Below are positions 36,206 through 46,771 of a DNA stretch of 64,000 bases, piece by piece. Within the stretch, counting starts at the first letter, position 1. Each line of letters starts with the position of its first letter. The position numbers were made by a program, and so were the translations under genes. The stretch is from Austropuccinia psidii. Its lineage: Eukaryota > Basidiomycota > Pucciniomycetes > Pucciniales > Sphaerophragmiaceae. The stretch covers positions 2,897,592 through 2,961,591 of the forward strand of contig JALGQZ010000007.1 in assembly GCA_023105745.1 (NCBI GenBank), read 5' to 3'. The notes beneath the pieces were generated by a model that worked only from the letters and a program-made list of their open reading frames with translations, had not been told where the DNA came from and ran no database searches.

Positions 36206-36620
36206 ACAATTCAATACATGAGTAAGATTAATAGCGTGTGACCATAGGAAAGGCCATGTTTCACAAATCTGGAGTGGATTGCTCACATACGGGAACCTCC
36301 CGCTGTTTTACAGTTAAGAATGGATATGGCTCTAAACCATGGAAGAAGAAAATATAGGAGACGGTAATGGCAACTATTGGCACATTTTGGGAAAAAGAGG
36401 TTCACAAAAACAAATACTCACTCAAACTCTTGGTGGGGCACTTACAAAAATAATTCTCACGCAATCAGGGTTTTTCTCTAAGGAGGAAATAAATAATTTT
36501 TACGTGAACAAAGAATGTAATAGAAATTGAACATAAAAATGATTGAATACAAATAACTTATTTAAAATAAAGTATTACAAAAGATAAAAAGTGGAAATAA
36601 TGAGATTTTTTTTTAAATTT
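36206..36620. other. Spacer between the minisatellite and the minus-strand cysteine-cluster gene
   Basis: It contains a short open frame (36339-36530) without recognisable features. AT content rises towards 36600, which would form the 3' region of the minus-strand gene. Confidence 0.4.
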
Positions 36621-37987
36621 TTATTTTTCTAAGTATTTTGAGACTATTCCGGTAATGTCCTCCTTTGGATAAGCCTCCAGTGCCTGGGCAAGGAGGGAGT
36701 TTAGTTCCTCCCGGAATTCCAGGTGCATCTCATTTCGATGAGTTGCATCCACGAAAGGAATCATGTGGAGCAAGCGACGATGCTCCAACAAGATTCGGTT
36801 GATCGAATCGTGGACGATGGCTCGAGGAATCATTAGGGTTGGTTGCAGGTCGGTGAATTCCTGGCGAGCGTCATCGTGGGAATGAGACGAGGTTGGCACC
36901 GGGGGGGAGGAGGCGTTGGGGTTCTCGGGGGCACTGGAAGGGATCTCTGGGGAGGGAACCGGGGTTGGAGTGGAGGGGGGGGAATGGAAGGGGAAGGTGG
37001 GCGAGTCGGGTAAGAAGAGGGGGGGGGAGGGGGATGGGGAATTGGGGATCCCATGGGCGTATTGTCGATGATGATTATCGAGCGAGGAGTGGCGGGACGA
37101 TCTGGAGACGGTCAAAGAAAAAATGAGGAAAAGAGGGTATGGATCGAAGAGAAAGAAGGGGTGACTTACCATAAGCTTCCTCCGTGGATTGCGTAGGAGT
37201 CACCTCAGGTTCTGGCTCACGAGTCGTATCGTCCTCAGGTTGTTGGGACGTTGGACTTGGGCCAGGAATAGGTGGCTCTTTGGTTCGGGAGGGTTCTAAA
37301 AAAGGAGGAAGAGTCAGTTCACTCGACTCGAAAGTGAAAGTGAAAATGCAATGAAACTTTGGCTGCTTACCGCGGAATAATTCCTCAGACCATCGGGTGC
37401 CACTCGGGCCTGGAGTTGTTTGCCGGGGGGTTTGCTCGCGAGGCAAACTAGGAACGGGAGAGTCTTGTCGGGGGGGATTCGGGGGGTTTTGTTCTATGAG
37501 AAATGGAAAAAAGTCAGTATTATTGCGTGAAGATAAATGAGAGAAGGAGGAGAAAGAAAACTTACTTTGGCGTTTGAATCCCATCGGTGACAAGACATGG
37601 TGACGATCAGCCCAAGCTCGAATGTCCTCTTGCCATCGCCATCCTTCATCGGCCGGATAATCACTTCGCTCCGGTTGAGGAGTGAAGTGACCATTGGATG
37701 GTGGCCTAGGAGGGGGAGGGGACAGGGCTAATTGTCCGGAATCGTTCCCATTGGCCTGTTTGGGGGCCCGGCGTCCATTCACGCTCGGAAATGGTTTCAT
37801 CATTGTCGACCACAAAGGAGTCCTCGCGAGGGCGTCTTGGGCGAGAACTCTTCTGGCCTCGTGGTCGGAAGGGGTGGACAACGAACGAACATTTCTTGTG
37901 TGCTTGTCGGCAAGCATCACAAGCGTCGTTCGTCGTCGAGGAACGAATGCAGGGGATACCCCGCTTGGTGCATAAAGTGCACAACAT
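36621..37987 (-). pseudogene. Cysteine-cluster protein, four exons with two apparent frameshifts
   Basis: The N terminus, MLCTLCTKRGIPC followed by ACDACRQAHKKCSF, is a six-cysteine pattern resembling fungal Zn2Cys6 DNA-binding clusters but with altered spacing. Predicted exons (minus) are 37987-37566, 37493-37371, 37295-37170 and 37101-36621, with clear GTAAG donors and CAG/TAG acceptors. The middle is Pro/Ser-rich and disordered. The C terminus is helical in character (HDSINRILLEHRRLLHM; REELNSLLAQALEAYPKED). Following the coding signal requires a frame change near 37770 in a C/G run and another near 37020 in a G run. These may be real mutations or homopolymer sequencing errors. A role as a DNA-binding regulator is inferred from the cysteine pattern alone. 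Confidence 0.6.
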
Positions 37988-38568
37988 CTAAAACAAAACA
38001 ATTAAGGTTAGTAACTGCATACAACGTAAACAATCAAGAAAGAAAATGAAGGCGTACGATGAATTATATAAATTTAAAACGGAATCAAATTAAAAACGCT
38101 CTAGTCGGAAGTTTTTAAAAGTCTGGAAGGAAGTCATGAAGAAAGAAAAATATTAATATCGGTACATAATGTTGACAAAAGTTAAAAAAAGAGGTAACGC
38201 ACAAGGTGGATAGAAGGGAGGTTCTGAACGGATCAGAAGAATAAACAAACAGGCAAAAGGAAGGGAAGTGGGTTTAGTGGAGTGCAAAAGACAAAAATAG
38301 AAAGGCAGGAAGACGAAGGGGAATACGCACAAGAAGGACAAACGCGGGTGAGGTTGAACGAAGTGGAGCGGGTGAGAAAGAAAGTGAAGTGCGTGTCGTG
38401 TGAAGATGGTCTTTTATACCATGGTGAAGCTGAGACGATCTCAGCAGTTGCAGCACCCGCAAAAGTCTCAGCTTCAAGGCGTGTGGGCAAAATTGAAGCT
38501 GAGTCTCAGCGAATGCTGCAACTGAGAAGTGAAATGCTCGCGTGAGGCAGAAGAACAATGGGGGTCTG
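37988..38568 (-). other. Upstream region of the cysteine-cluster gene
   Basis: No gene is supported. It contains the inverted repeat GCTGAGA-CGA-TCTCAGC near 38428-38444 and further CTGAG/CTCAG words to 38520, which could be regulatory for the minus-strand gene. Confidence 0.4.
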
Positions 38569-39268
38569 GCTGAGTATTGCAATTTATTGAATTGTCAAGC
38601 TGAGTCAAATCCCCTTTGTTTCCTTAAATTGCCACCCGATCACCCAGGAGGGTGGTTGTGAGGCCCTTATTGAATGTGCATTGTGGGTGCAATGCACAAG
38701 TGACCGCGGCAAGATCACCGGCCTTATGGCCTGGTGATAGGCTTTGAACAAAGGGGGGGCTGTAAGACAAGTGAATACAGCATGAGCTTGCCTCGACCCA
38801 TTGCTCAGGTTTGCTTTCAGGTCATAATTGAAATGCTCAGTGGCTGAACATTTTAATTGCACAGTAATTGAACAATTGATATAACAATATCAAATGGACA
38901 GCTGAGTATTGCAATTTATTAAATTGTGAAGCTGAGTCAAATCCCCTTTCTTTCCTTAAATAGCCACCCAATCACCCAGGAGGGTGGTCGTGAGGCCCTT
39001 GTTGAATGTGCATTGTGGGTGGAATGCACAAGTGACCCATGCAGAAATGCACCCGGTGCATTTGGTCACAAGTGACCGCGGCAATATTACCAGCCGTATG
39101 GCCTGGTAATAGTATGTGAACAAAGCGGGGGGGTGTAACACAAGTGAATACAGCATGAGCTTGCCTTGACCCATTGCTCAGGTTTGCTTTCGGGTCATAA
39201 TTGAAATGCTCAGTGGCTGAACATTTTAATGGCACAGTGATTGAACTATTGATATAAAAATATCAAAT
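38569..39268 (+). repeat. Direct duplication, two units of about 332 and 368 bp
   Basis: GCTGAGTATTGCAATTTATT begins both units (38569 and 38901), and both end in GATATAA-AATATCAAATG. Unit 2 has about 36 extra bases near 39031-39070. Each contains an inverted repeat around CCTTATGGCCTGGT. It is non-coding as far as I can see. Confidence 0.85.
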
Positions 39269-41016
39269 GCACCATGCTGAGCCATTGCTCAGTCTTTTTT
39301 GTATGCCCACAATCTGAGCATTTGGCACAGCAGCGGGTGACATTTCAGCCAGCTGGAGCATTTCACACGCTTTGGTGAAGTGCTCCAAACTGAGCCTTCC
39401 AAAGAACTATTGCAAAAATAGTTCATTCCATGGCTTTACTGAGCACTTTCACACGGTGCTTTTGACCATGATATGCTCAGCTTGCGTGTGAAAATTGGGT
39501 GAAACGCAATGCTGAGCATGTGGCACATGAGCTACGTATATGCAAACAATCAGAAGGTGCATGCACATTCGCTATATGCATGCAGGCTCAAGTAGTATAA
39601 CACCTTCCTGATCTGTACAGTACAGCCAACACTGTAGTACGCAGTACACCTGTGTAAATGTATGCTGCGGGGCAGAGCAAAAGCTGTTCAGCAATGTAAC
39701 ATGAAAATCACGTCAGGCCATTGAGTCATATATCTCAACTGCATCCCTTTGGTGCACCTTTTTGCAGAGCTCTGCCTAACAATGGCATAGACACGGGTGT
39801 AATCCGAGTTAATGAAAGTGGGTCATAATGGGATGACTCATTATTTGGGTAATACACAAACAGTGGATTCACTCCGGTGCCATTGTCGGGGCCAACAATG
39901 ACTGGCCCTGCTTGTTCATTGCGCGTGCTCATTGTCGGGCAGCCACATGCTTTCATACGCACCCCCCAACGGGTCATACACAGGCAACTTTAACACGCCT
40001 GGAAGACATTTTACTGCCAGTGTTCCGACCGGCTAGTTTCTTGGTCGGGTGGTCAGCTTGACTGCAGACGCTCACCTGCTCGTGCGTGGAAACCTGAGGC
40101 CAATCAGTGTGGATTTGCTTCAGCCTCATCCCCATCAGAATAATCCCAGCCTATGATTGCTGTGACTGGTTATGTTTGCGTGGGTATCTCCCACCGCGGG
40201 TAATTTTCTTCACGTTCTCACACGCCCCGCGCAAGTTGTGGCACCTGGCTTGCAGCCAGAAATTCCCTTGGGTGGGTGACCTCTTTCTCCGGAGTTTTGT
40301 ACACGCGTGAGGCAAAGACCGTGATCCCAATCTCTGGGGAATAGTAGCCTCCTCAAACGCAATAGGGGTGAATGTAGATGTGGATCATGCCTCACGGTCG
40401 GTGCCCCGTTTGATCATGCCACACTTCCCCCCCTGAAGCCTAGTTGGAATCAGTCATCAAAAACCTTCATGCAAAACCAAAGTCATGTTCGGTGGCATGC
40501 CACCAAACATATCTCACCCGCCCACACACAAACATCCCCACAGTGAGATTGCCCTTTGAAACGGCCAACATTGCCCAGTAGGTCCCTGTGCTACAATTAA
40601 CATGGGGAAGATATATATGCATCCATGTTCACTGTCACACCAGCAAACATGACTGCATGCCTCTGATATGCCCTCCACAATAAGTTGCTACAACCCACCC
40701 AATTTCGGATATGCTAATGTCAACCTTGTTCCACCAAGGGTTTTGTACCTTGCTGCAGATCCAGCAGTCATATCGGTGCACCCACATTTTGGCCACCTTG
40801 CCTTGATATATGCCCCAAATCAAAAATGAAAATTATGAGCCCAAGAGGCCCATCCCCATCAAGACCATGCACGTAACCACAGGCCATCCCCCCTTGACCC
40901 CATTGCTGCCACTCATATAAGTTCCCCATCTGCGCCTATTTGTCTTCATTCCGTTTAGCTAACCCTTCCCGATCATATAATTCCCAACTGTCCCCAAATA
41001 ATTTAACATAGCCATC
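39269..41016. other. Non-coding region upstream of the SNF2 gene
   Basis: From 39270 to 39530 there are repeated TGCTGAGC/TGCTCAG words. Further on are CpG-rich segments and the palindrome copy at 40486-40509. Short open frames on both strands lack domains. Confidence 0.5.
40486..40509. promoter_or_regulatory. 24-bp near-palindrome, copy 3
   Basis: Left arm TGTTCGGTGGCA and right arm TGCCACCAAACA, one mismatch between arms, with the symmetry extending one base each side. It lies 0.5 kb upstream of the SNF2 start. Confidence 0.6.
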
Positions 41017-43583
41017 ATGTCAACCCCTTCACAACCACTTTGCATTGGGATGATTAATATTCGTATTCAAATAAATAGTGATATAACCTTAAAGCCTGAG
41101 AATTCCAACTTAGGTTCTTGGATTATCCTATGGCACAATCAACACAACATATTCGTATATCTCCCCAATCACCAGCATGCTATTGGCTCTCTCCCGGGAA
41201 CCCTTTCCCAAACGTTGATACCATTCCTTGGGGCACCAAAAACGTTCATGCACTGTGGTCCTGGTGGGGCATGGATTGAAAATTGCCAAACCAATCCTAC
41301 TCAAATATTATTTGTTGAGGGAGTATTTATGACTGATTCAAATGATCCCTCCTCATCTCAGAAACCCAATATAGCATTGATGTTCTTCACATGGTATCCA
41401 AACATTCTATTCATAATGGAAACCTTTCGAACACAAGATTTCAAGCTTAAAATGCCCAAAGAATATGACTGTACTACTCATTGTCAATGTCAACTCTTTA
41501 CTCCGACATTTCCCACTTCAAACTCGACGCCTGCTTCATATCCTGCTGTTTCATCATTGATTTCCAAGCAAAAACTGATACAATTACCCAGTGGATCAGA
41601 CCTCCCCATGATGACCCCGCCCCATGCCATTATTCAAACCCCCCTCCTCCCTCATCAAAAGACCGGACTAGCTTTTCTCTGGGATCGAGAAATCCCCAAT
41701 GGCCAATCAGCCCGTAACCTTTGGGCCACCTCACCCCCAGGATCCACTTTCAATGCCAGGCACATCATTACAAACAAGGTCGTTAGCTCATTCAAATCCC
41801 TTTCGACCAATAGACCTCTTGGAGGACTGCTTGCGGATGATATGGGATTAGGTAAAACCATTCAGGCCATTGCTCTAATTGGTACCTCCAAGGAGCGGAT
41901 GATTGCAAACCCCCATCGCTCCACGCCCACCATGATCATCTGCCCCCCTCGCTTAATTACCAACTGGCAATCAGAAATATCCAAGCATGCTCAGGCTGGA
42001 GCGCTGCATTCCAAAATCTACCATGGTCCCACTCGTCACTCATTATCCAAAGACAACATCTTAGAATATGATATCATCATCACTTCTTACAATACTATCA
42101 CCCAACAATTTAAGCAAACCAATCCCTCTACATCAATCATTTTTCAAATCAATTGGCATCGTATAATTTTGGATGAATCACAGTGAGTGTCTGATCTTAA
42201 ATGATTCAAATTACCTTTTATATCCAATAACCCTTGCCCCATCTTATAGCTATATTCGCTCTCAATACACTGCCACTCACCGTGCCATTAATAGCCTCCT
42301 TTAATCCCGCCGAATATGTTTAACGGGCACACCTATTCACAACACCATTTATGACCTTTTGGGCATAATATCCTTCATCACTCAACCCCAGAGCGCCGAT
42401 CAAGATAACTGGTCACCATTCATCCTGAGTAGTCTTTCCAAAGGTTGCAATGATATCTTGCATTTGGCATTGCGGCATTTAAGTTTGCGCCGCACCAAAA
42501 CCACACATCTCGAATCCCTCCCCACTATTAGCCATCATTATGAGCTGCTCCCACTCAACCCGACCATGCAGCAAGAATATTCCATATTATATGAAGAATT
42601 CCTATCATCCAAAAGCAAAGGACCAGGAGAATTTTTCAGAAATATTAATAAGCTGCGAATATGTTATAACCATCACATCATGCTTAACACAATTGCGGAG
42701 GCGGATTTGGAAGACCCCGAGGGCAGGAGCACTCAGGATAACTCGCCAACAATCACACAAACTATTGTGGATGTGGAAACATGCATGATGAGTAGTAAAA
42801 TTACACACCTCCTACAAAGCTTAATGAAGAACAAACAAACAAGGTGTGGTCCAACCAAATCGGTGGTTTACTCCCAATGGACCCAATTTCTAGATTTATG
42901 CGTTAATTCTAATATGCATCCATTACCAATTGAATCTATCTGACTTTTTTATATTGTAGAATTGGTATTGCCCTTGCCTATCACTCTATCCTTTCAGCAC
43001 GAATTGATGGAACAATTACAGCACGAGCACAGGAGAAGGCACTGGAGAATTTCTTCAATAATCCTGAATGTGAAGTACTGATTGCATCCATTGCCGCAGC
43101 TGGAACTGGCCTCAATATAACTTGTGCTAATATGGTCTATTTAATGGTGAGGGGACCCCCAAAATTCTGCCCTGATTTGCGGCCCCTGACATCCACATTT
43201 CCAGGAGCCCAATTGGAACCCAGCCATTGAGGCTCAGGCTGTTGATTGACTCCATCGTATTGGCCAACAACAACCTGTAAAGGTCATCCACTATATCACT
43301 CCTCATTCAGTTGAGGTCAACATGCGGAAGGTACCTTTCAAGATCATCTTTCACTTGATTGTATTACTATTCTGAAATCCTTCCTTATGGGAATGCCATA
43401 TTCCAATCACCAATAGGTCCAAGAAAAGAAAAAATCATTAACTGCGTGAGCCTTACTGATATTATATAATTTGTCTTTGACCAAGTTGATAACTCTTGTT
43501 TACCCTGGCATAGGTCCACAATTCTGAACACCATGAGTTGGATCGAACTCCTTCAATATTTTCTCAATGAAAATGAGCAATAG
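41017..43583 (+). pseudogene. SNF2-family DNA-dependent ATPase, Rad5/Rad16/HLTF-like, with two nonsense codons
   Basis: SNF2 ATPases translocate on DNA and remodel chromatin in the nucleus. The N-terminal 200 or so residues are unassigned. LLPHQKTGLAFLWDRE (Q-motif-like) precedes the Walker A block ADDMGLGKT (Lys-Thr at about 41854-41859) and IICPPRLITNW. The first intron (42183-42249) completes motif II across the splice as DESH. LTGTPIHN (motif III region), VVYSQWTQFLDL, RIDGTITARAQEKAL, AAAGTGLNITCANMV (motif V) and HRIGQQQPVKVIHY (motif VI) follow. Later introns are 43147-43204, 43331-43416 and 43446-43513; the junction near 42900-42960 is not resolved. TAA at 42302-42304 and TGA at 43247-43249, just before HRIGQ, break the frame, and both fit C-to-T change. 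The gene is otherwise well preserved. Confidence 0.85.
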
Positions 43584-43738
43584 AGTCTTATTTCTAAGGG
43601 AGACGGTGATACAGTCCAACTCATATTGTCTATATTCTGACATATTTAGCAAGTTTCATCTTTAAGGATTAATACTCAGATTGTATTACACCTGCACAAA
43701 TAATTCACAAAATGATAATTTGTAACGGTGCTATACAT

Positions 43739-45810
43739 TTATATTACTAAGTTATTGCAGAGCATCACCATTTGGCCTAATAACTGGCATGTCAAGTATC
43801 TTGAGGGCGCTAGTCTGCATCTTACTACAGCCTTTGAGCCAATCTTGATCAAATACCTGAAATGATAAGCCTTCCGGAATATCACCATCATCTGTCGATC
43901 GTAATTCTGGCAATCTATCAATAGTTTTTTTACCCTTTTTTTAATGCGATTATAAAACTCTATGTCTCGATCAATTTTTAATACCAATTCATTAAATAAC
44001 TGGGAGCGCCAGCGTAATCCCACTTTCCGGTAAACTTGACGGCCATTTTCCAGTACCTCCTCAGTATCTGAACATACTCGAGGGTCATTGAATTGTGATG
44101 CTAGAATGGGAAATTTAGCCATATCACACCATTCACAACGGCGCTCACAGGTCTGCACATAATGAAGTAGATCATCATCAGTCTTTGCTCACAATGAAGA
44201 AGAGATACATTAACTAACCCTTTGACGAATCTTTGCGAGCTTTTGATTCTCCTTCTTTTTAACCAAATACTCGGCATCCTTTTGAATAGACTTCCATTCT
44301 CTTTTCAAATAAGTGAAATATCGCTCCATTAAAGCCGCCACGACCCCATAGTTATTATGATCCTTGTTCCAACAGTAATGATGATACTTGGTGCTGACCA
44401 GTGCAAGACGGAATGTACGGTAAAACACCATAGACATCAGCTCATTGAACGGATGTTGCCATGAGCTCTCCCAGTCCCAAGTGAATCGCTTTAGTCCTAA
44501 CTTGTGGAGCTCATTTTCGCAGTAGCTTTGGAAACCCTGAGACTGAACCTGTGTTGATGGCTCATTGAAAACATCCTCGGGGACATATCCGAGATGACCA
44601 GCCACTTGAATTGCAATTTCATGCTCTTCTGTGCTTGGTGGTGCTGGTAGTGAGGAAAAATCCTTATCCCTAACTTTGAGTAGGAACAGGCAATGTGCAT
44701 GTACTGCTGATCTCATTCCATGGACATTCTCTGGAAGTTCTGCTTTCAGCCATTTTTGTTGCTCCTTCTGGCTTGCACGTTTTGCCACATTGTAAGCTTT
44801 ACGAGCCTGGTTCCTTTGCTGTCTGACCTCGGATTGTTCAAGCATACTCTGGGCAAGGCCCATTTGAGGATGGGTGAACTCATTATTTGACTGAGTGCCT
44901 TGCTCATGCGCCGTAAAATTGTCACTCCTTGGTTCCTCATTTGTTTCCATTTGAGTTGGAGACATGTTCTCATCCTCATCATCCACAATTCTTTCTCTTG
45001 ATGAACTGGCATGAGATGTTCTTGGTTTGGAGGCATATGGATGATGACGTCCAATGACTTTCTCTTTATGGACCAGAGGTGAAGATGCATAAAGTTCATC
45101 ACCTGCCATGCACATCATTAGTTAACACATCAAAAAATTAATGAACACTGGTCACTCACAATCTTCAATTGGCTCCTGAGATCGGACTGACTTGCCTTTA
45201 GGTGCCATATCTAACCCATGAAACAAACATATCAAATGGTGAAAAAGGTTATACTCCGAAATTAAAATGACTTACTTTGATGAAGCGTCAATCCTGGATT
45301 TCCCTCCGACAGACCACTCCAAGTTACATTCTCCAATGGTCTTTTTCGTCGCCCCCCATCCACGCGCCTTTCATCACCCACATGAACCTGAGATCCTGAT
45401 GGAATATTGAGGGTTGGCTGTTTACTTTGGCCAAAGGGATCCTGGGATGCGACTGGATTCCGACCGGGATTAAGGAGGAACTCACGTGGAAATTTTGATT
45501 GGGGATTAGTGTGTGATGAGATTTGAGGTGTGCCTTCTGGCCCCTGAGACACATGCGTTTGTGTATTAGTGGGATTCGGGGGAATTGGAGTGACGGAAAT
45601 ATTTGGGATCGACCAAGTGCTTGAAGTTGGAGCCTTTGGATTGCCCACATCAATGTTAAGACCTGATACATTCATTGAGGATGCGATAGGGGTTGTGAGA
45701 GGAATGTTGGGACTCAATGGTGACTGTGTTTGAACATATTCTATGCTAGATTCACTATTTGAGTCATGAACAGAACCTGAACGGGATTTATGTGACTTGA
45801 AAGATGACAT
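43739..45810 (-). CDS. Uncharacterised transposon-borne protein, intact four-exon gene
   Basis: I do not recognise the family. Exons (minus) are 45810-45276, 45210-45160, 45102-44219 and 44182-43739. All introns are GT-AG and the joined frame has no stop, about 640 residues. The N-terminal third is Ser/Pro-rich and probably disordered (MSSFKSHKSRSGSVH). A basic alanine/glutamine-rich helix (QQRNQARKAYNVAKRASQKE) follows. The central domain contains ENELHKLGLKRFTWDWE and NELMSMVFYRTFRLAL. The C-terminal exon has a cysteine group (CERRCEWC) and many Arg/Lys. It is divergent from the transposase gene, 0.96 kb away. This is the best-preserved gene in the transposon, so a function in transposition or DNA binding is a reasonable guess, no more. 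Confidence 0.65.
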
Positions 45811-46771
45811 AAGGGCCGAAAAAGTACAGTAATATTTTTAACTAGATAAAACACCTCAGTATTATGATAAAATAGAGTGATATGAGATGAAATCTTTTCA
45901 AATTTAGAATAGAGAAATTCTATGAATAGTTGGAACTAAGTGTTGCGTGAAAGTCCAATAAGCCTCTTTTTAGGAGAATCCTCCCTGCCTCCTCTTGAGC
46001 TCTTCCGCTTTTATCGGAAACCACCCAGCATGGCCTACCACCCCATAATGTAATATTTCCTTGATCTCAAAGGGGACCCATCATCCATAAGTAATCATAT
46101 TTGGTAACATTTCCGCCTCCCCATTGTCACATTTTGTGAATTATCCAAACTGCCAATATAAGCATTGAAATTACACAGCATTGTACATCTGTAAAGGGGT
46201 ATATTGATGAAGGATTTACCCACAAAAGAGACATCACCTTTTCAAGAAAGGCGAGACAATCCAACTCACATTCCAACCGATTAAAAGCCTGCTGCACTCA
46301 AACCAAATACCAAGACTTTAGCTGCACTCCAACCCCTTATGTAATAGAGTTATATCGTTATGTCTGTAATAAGGTTTAAGCCATGTACAATGGCGTGCCA
46401 GCGTACATGGTTTGAATGTCAATCCCCTCAAATCAATGTTGACACATCCCTATTGAAACACCCCTCAAGGGTCAAAACCGCAGTATCGCCATGTGTAAAT
46501 AAAATAGAATATGTATGAGCATTGAGCAGCATGGCATTTTACCCAATTAAACTCCTAACCAATTCCGCCATCCAGATGGGACATGTTACACTCCATCAGC
46601 TGCAGCTCACGCACCATTACAAATGGGATAAAATTCTCAGATGGCTCAAATCATCTCCCCCTTCATAAACAATCACTCAATTTTTTTTCCAATTAATAAC
46701 ACTCCTAAACACTTTCACATCAGCCATAGATATTTATACACAAACCAACCATACTCCCAATTCCTGCAACA
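45811..46771. other. Divergent intergenic region between the 43.7-45.8-kb gene and the transposase gene
   Basis: It is AT-rich, without a supported gene. It holds palindrome copy 4 (46384-46407), positioned to act on both divergent genes. Confidence 0.5.
46384..46407. promoter_or_regulatory. 24-bp near-palindrome, copy 4
   Basis: Left arm TGTACAATGGCG and right arm TGCCAGCGTACA. The arms match at 9 of 12 positions, and the symmetry continues outward (CCATGTAC...GTACATGG). It lies 0.37 kb upstream of the transposase start. Confidence 0.55.

Noticed and set aside
35576..36221. Overlapping open frames downstream of the TET/JBP gene
   Set aside because: They translate the 40-bp minisatellite and lack start context, splice signals or domains.
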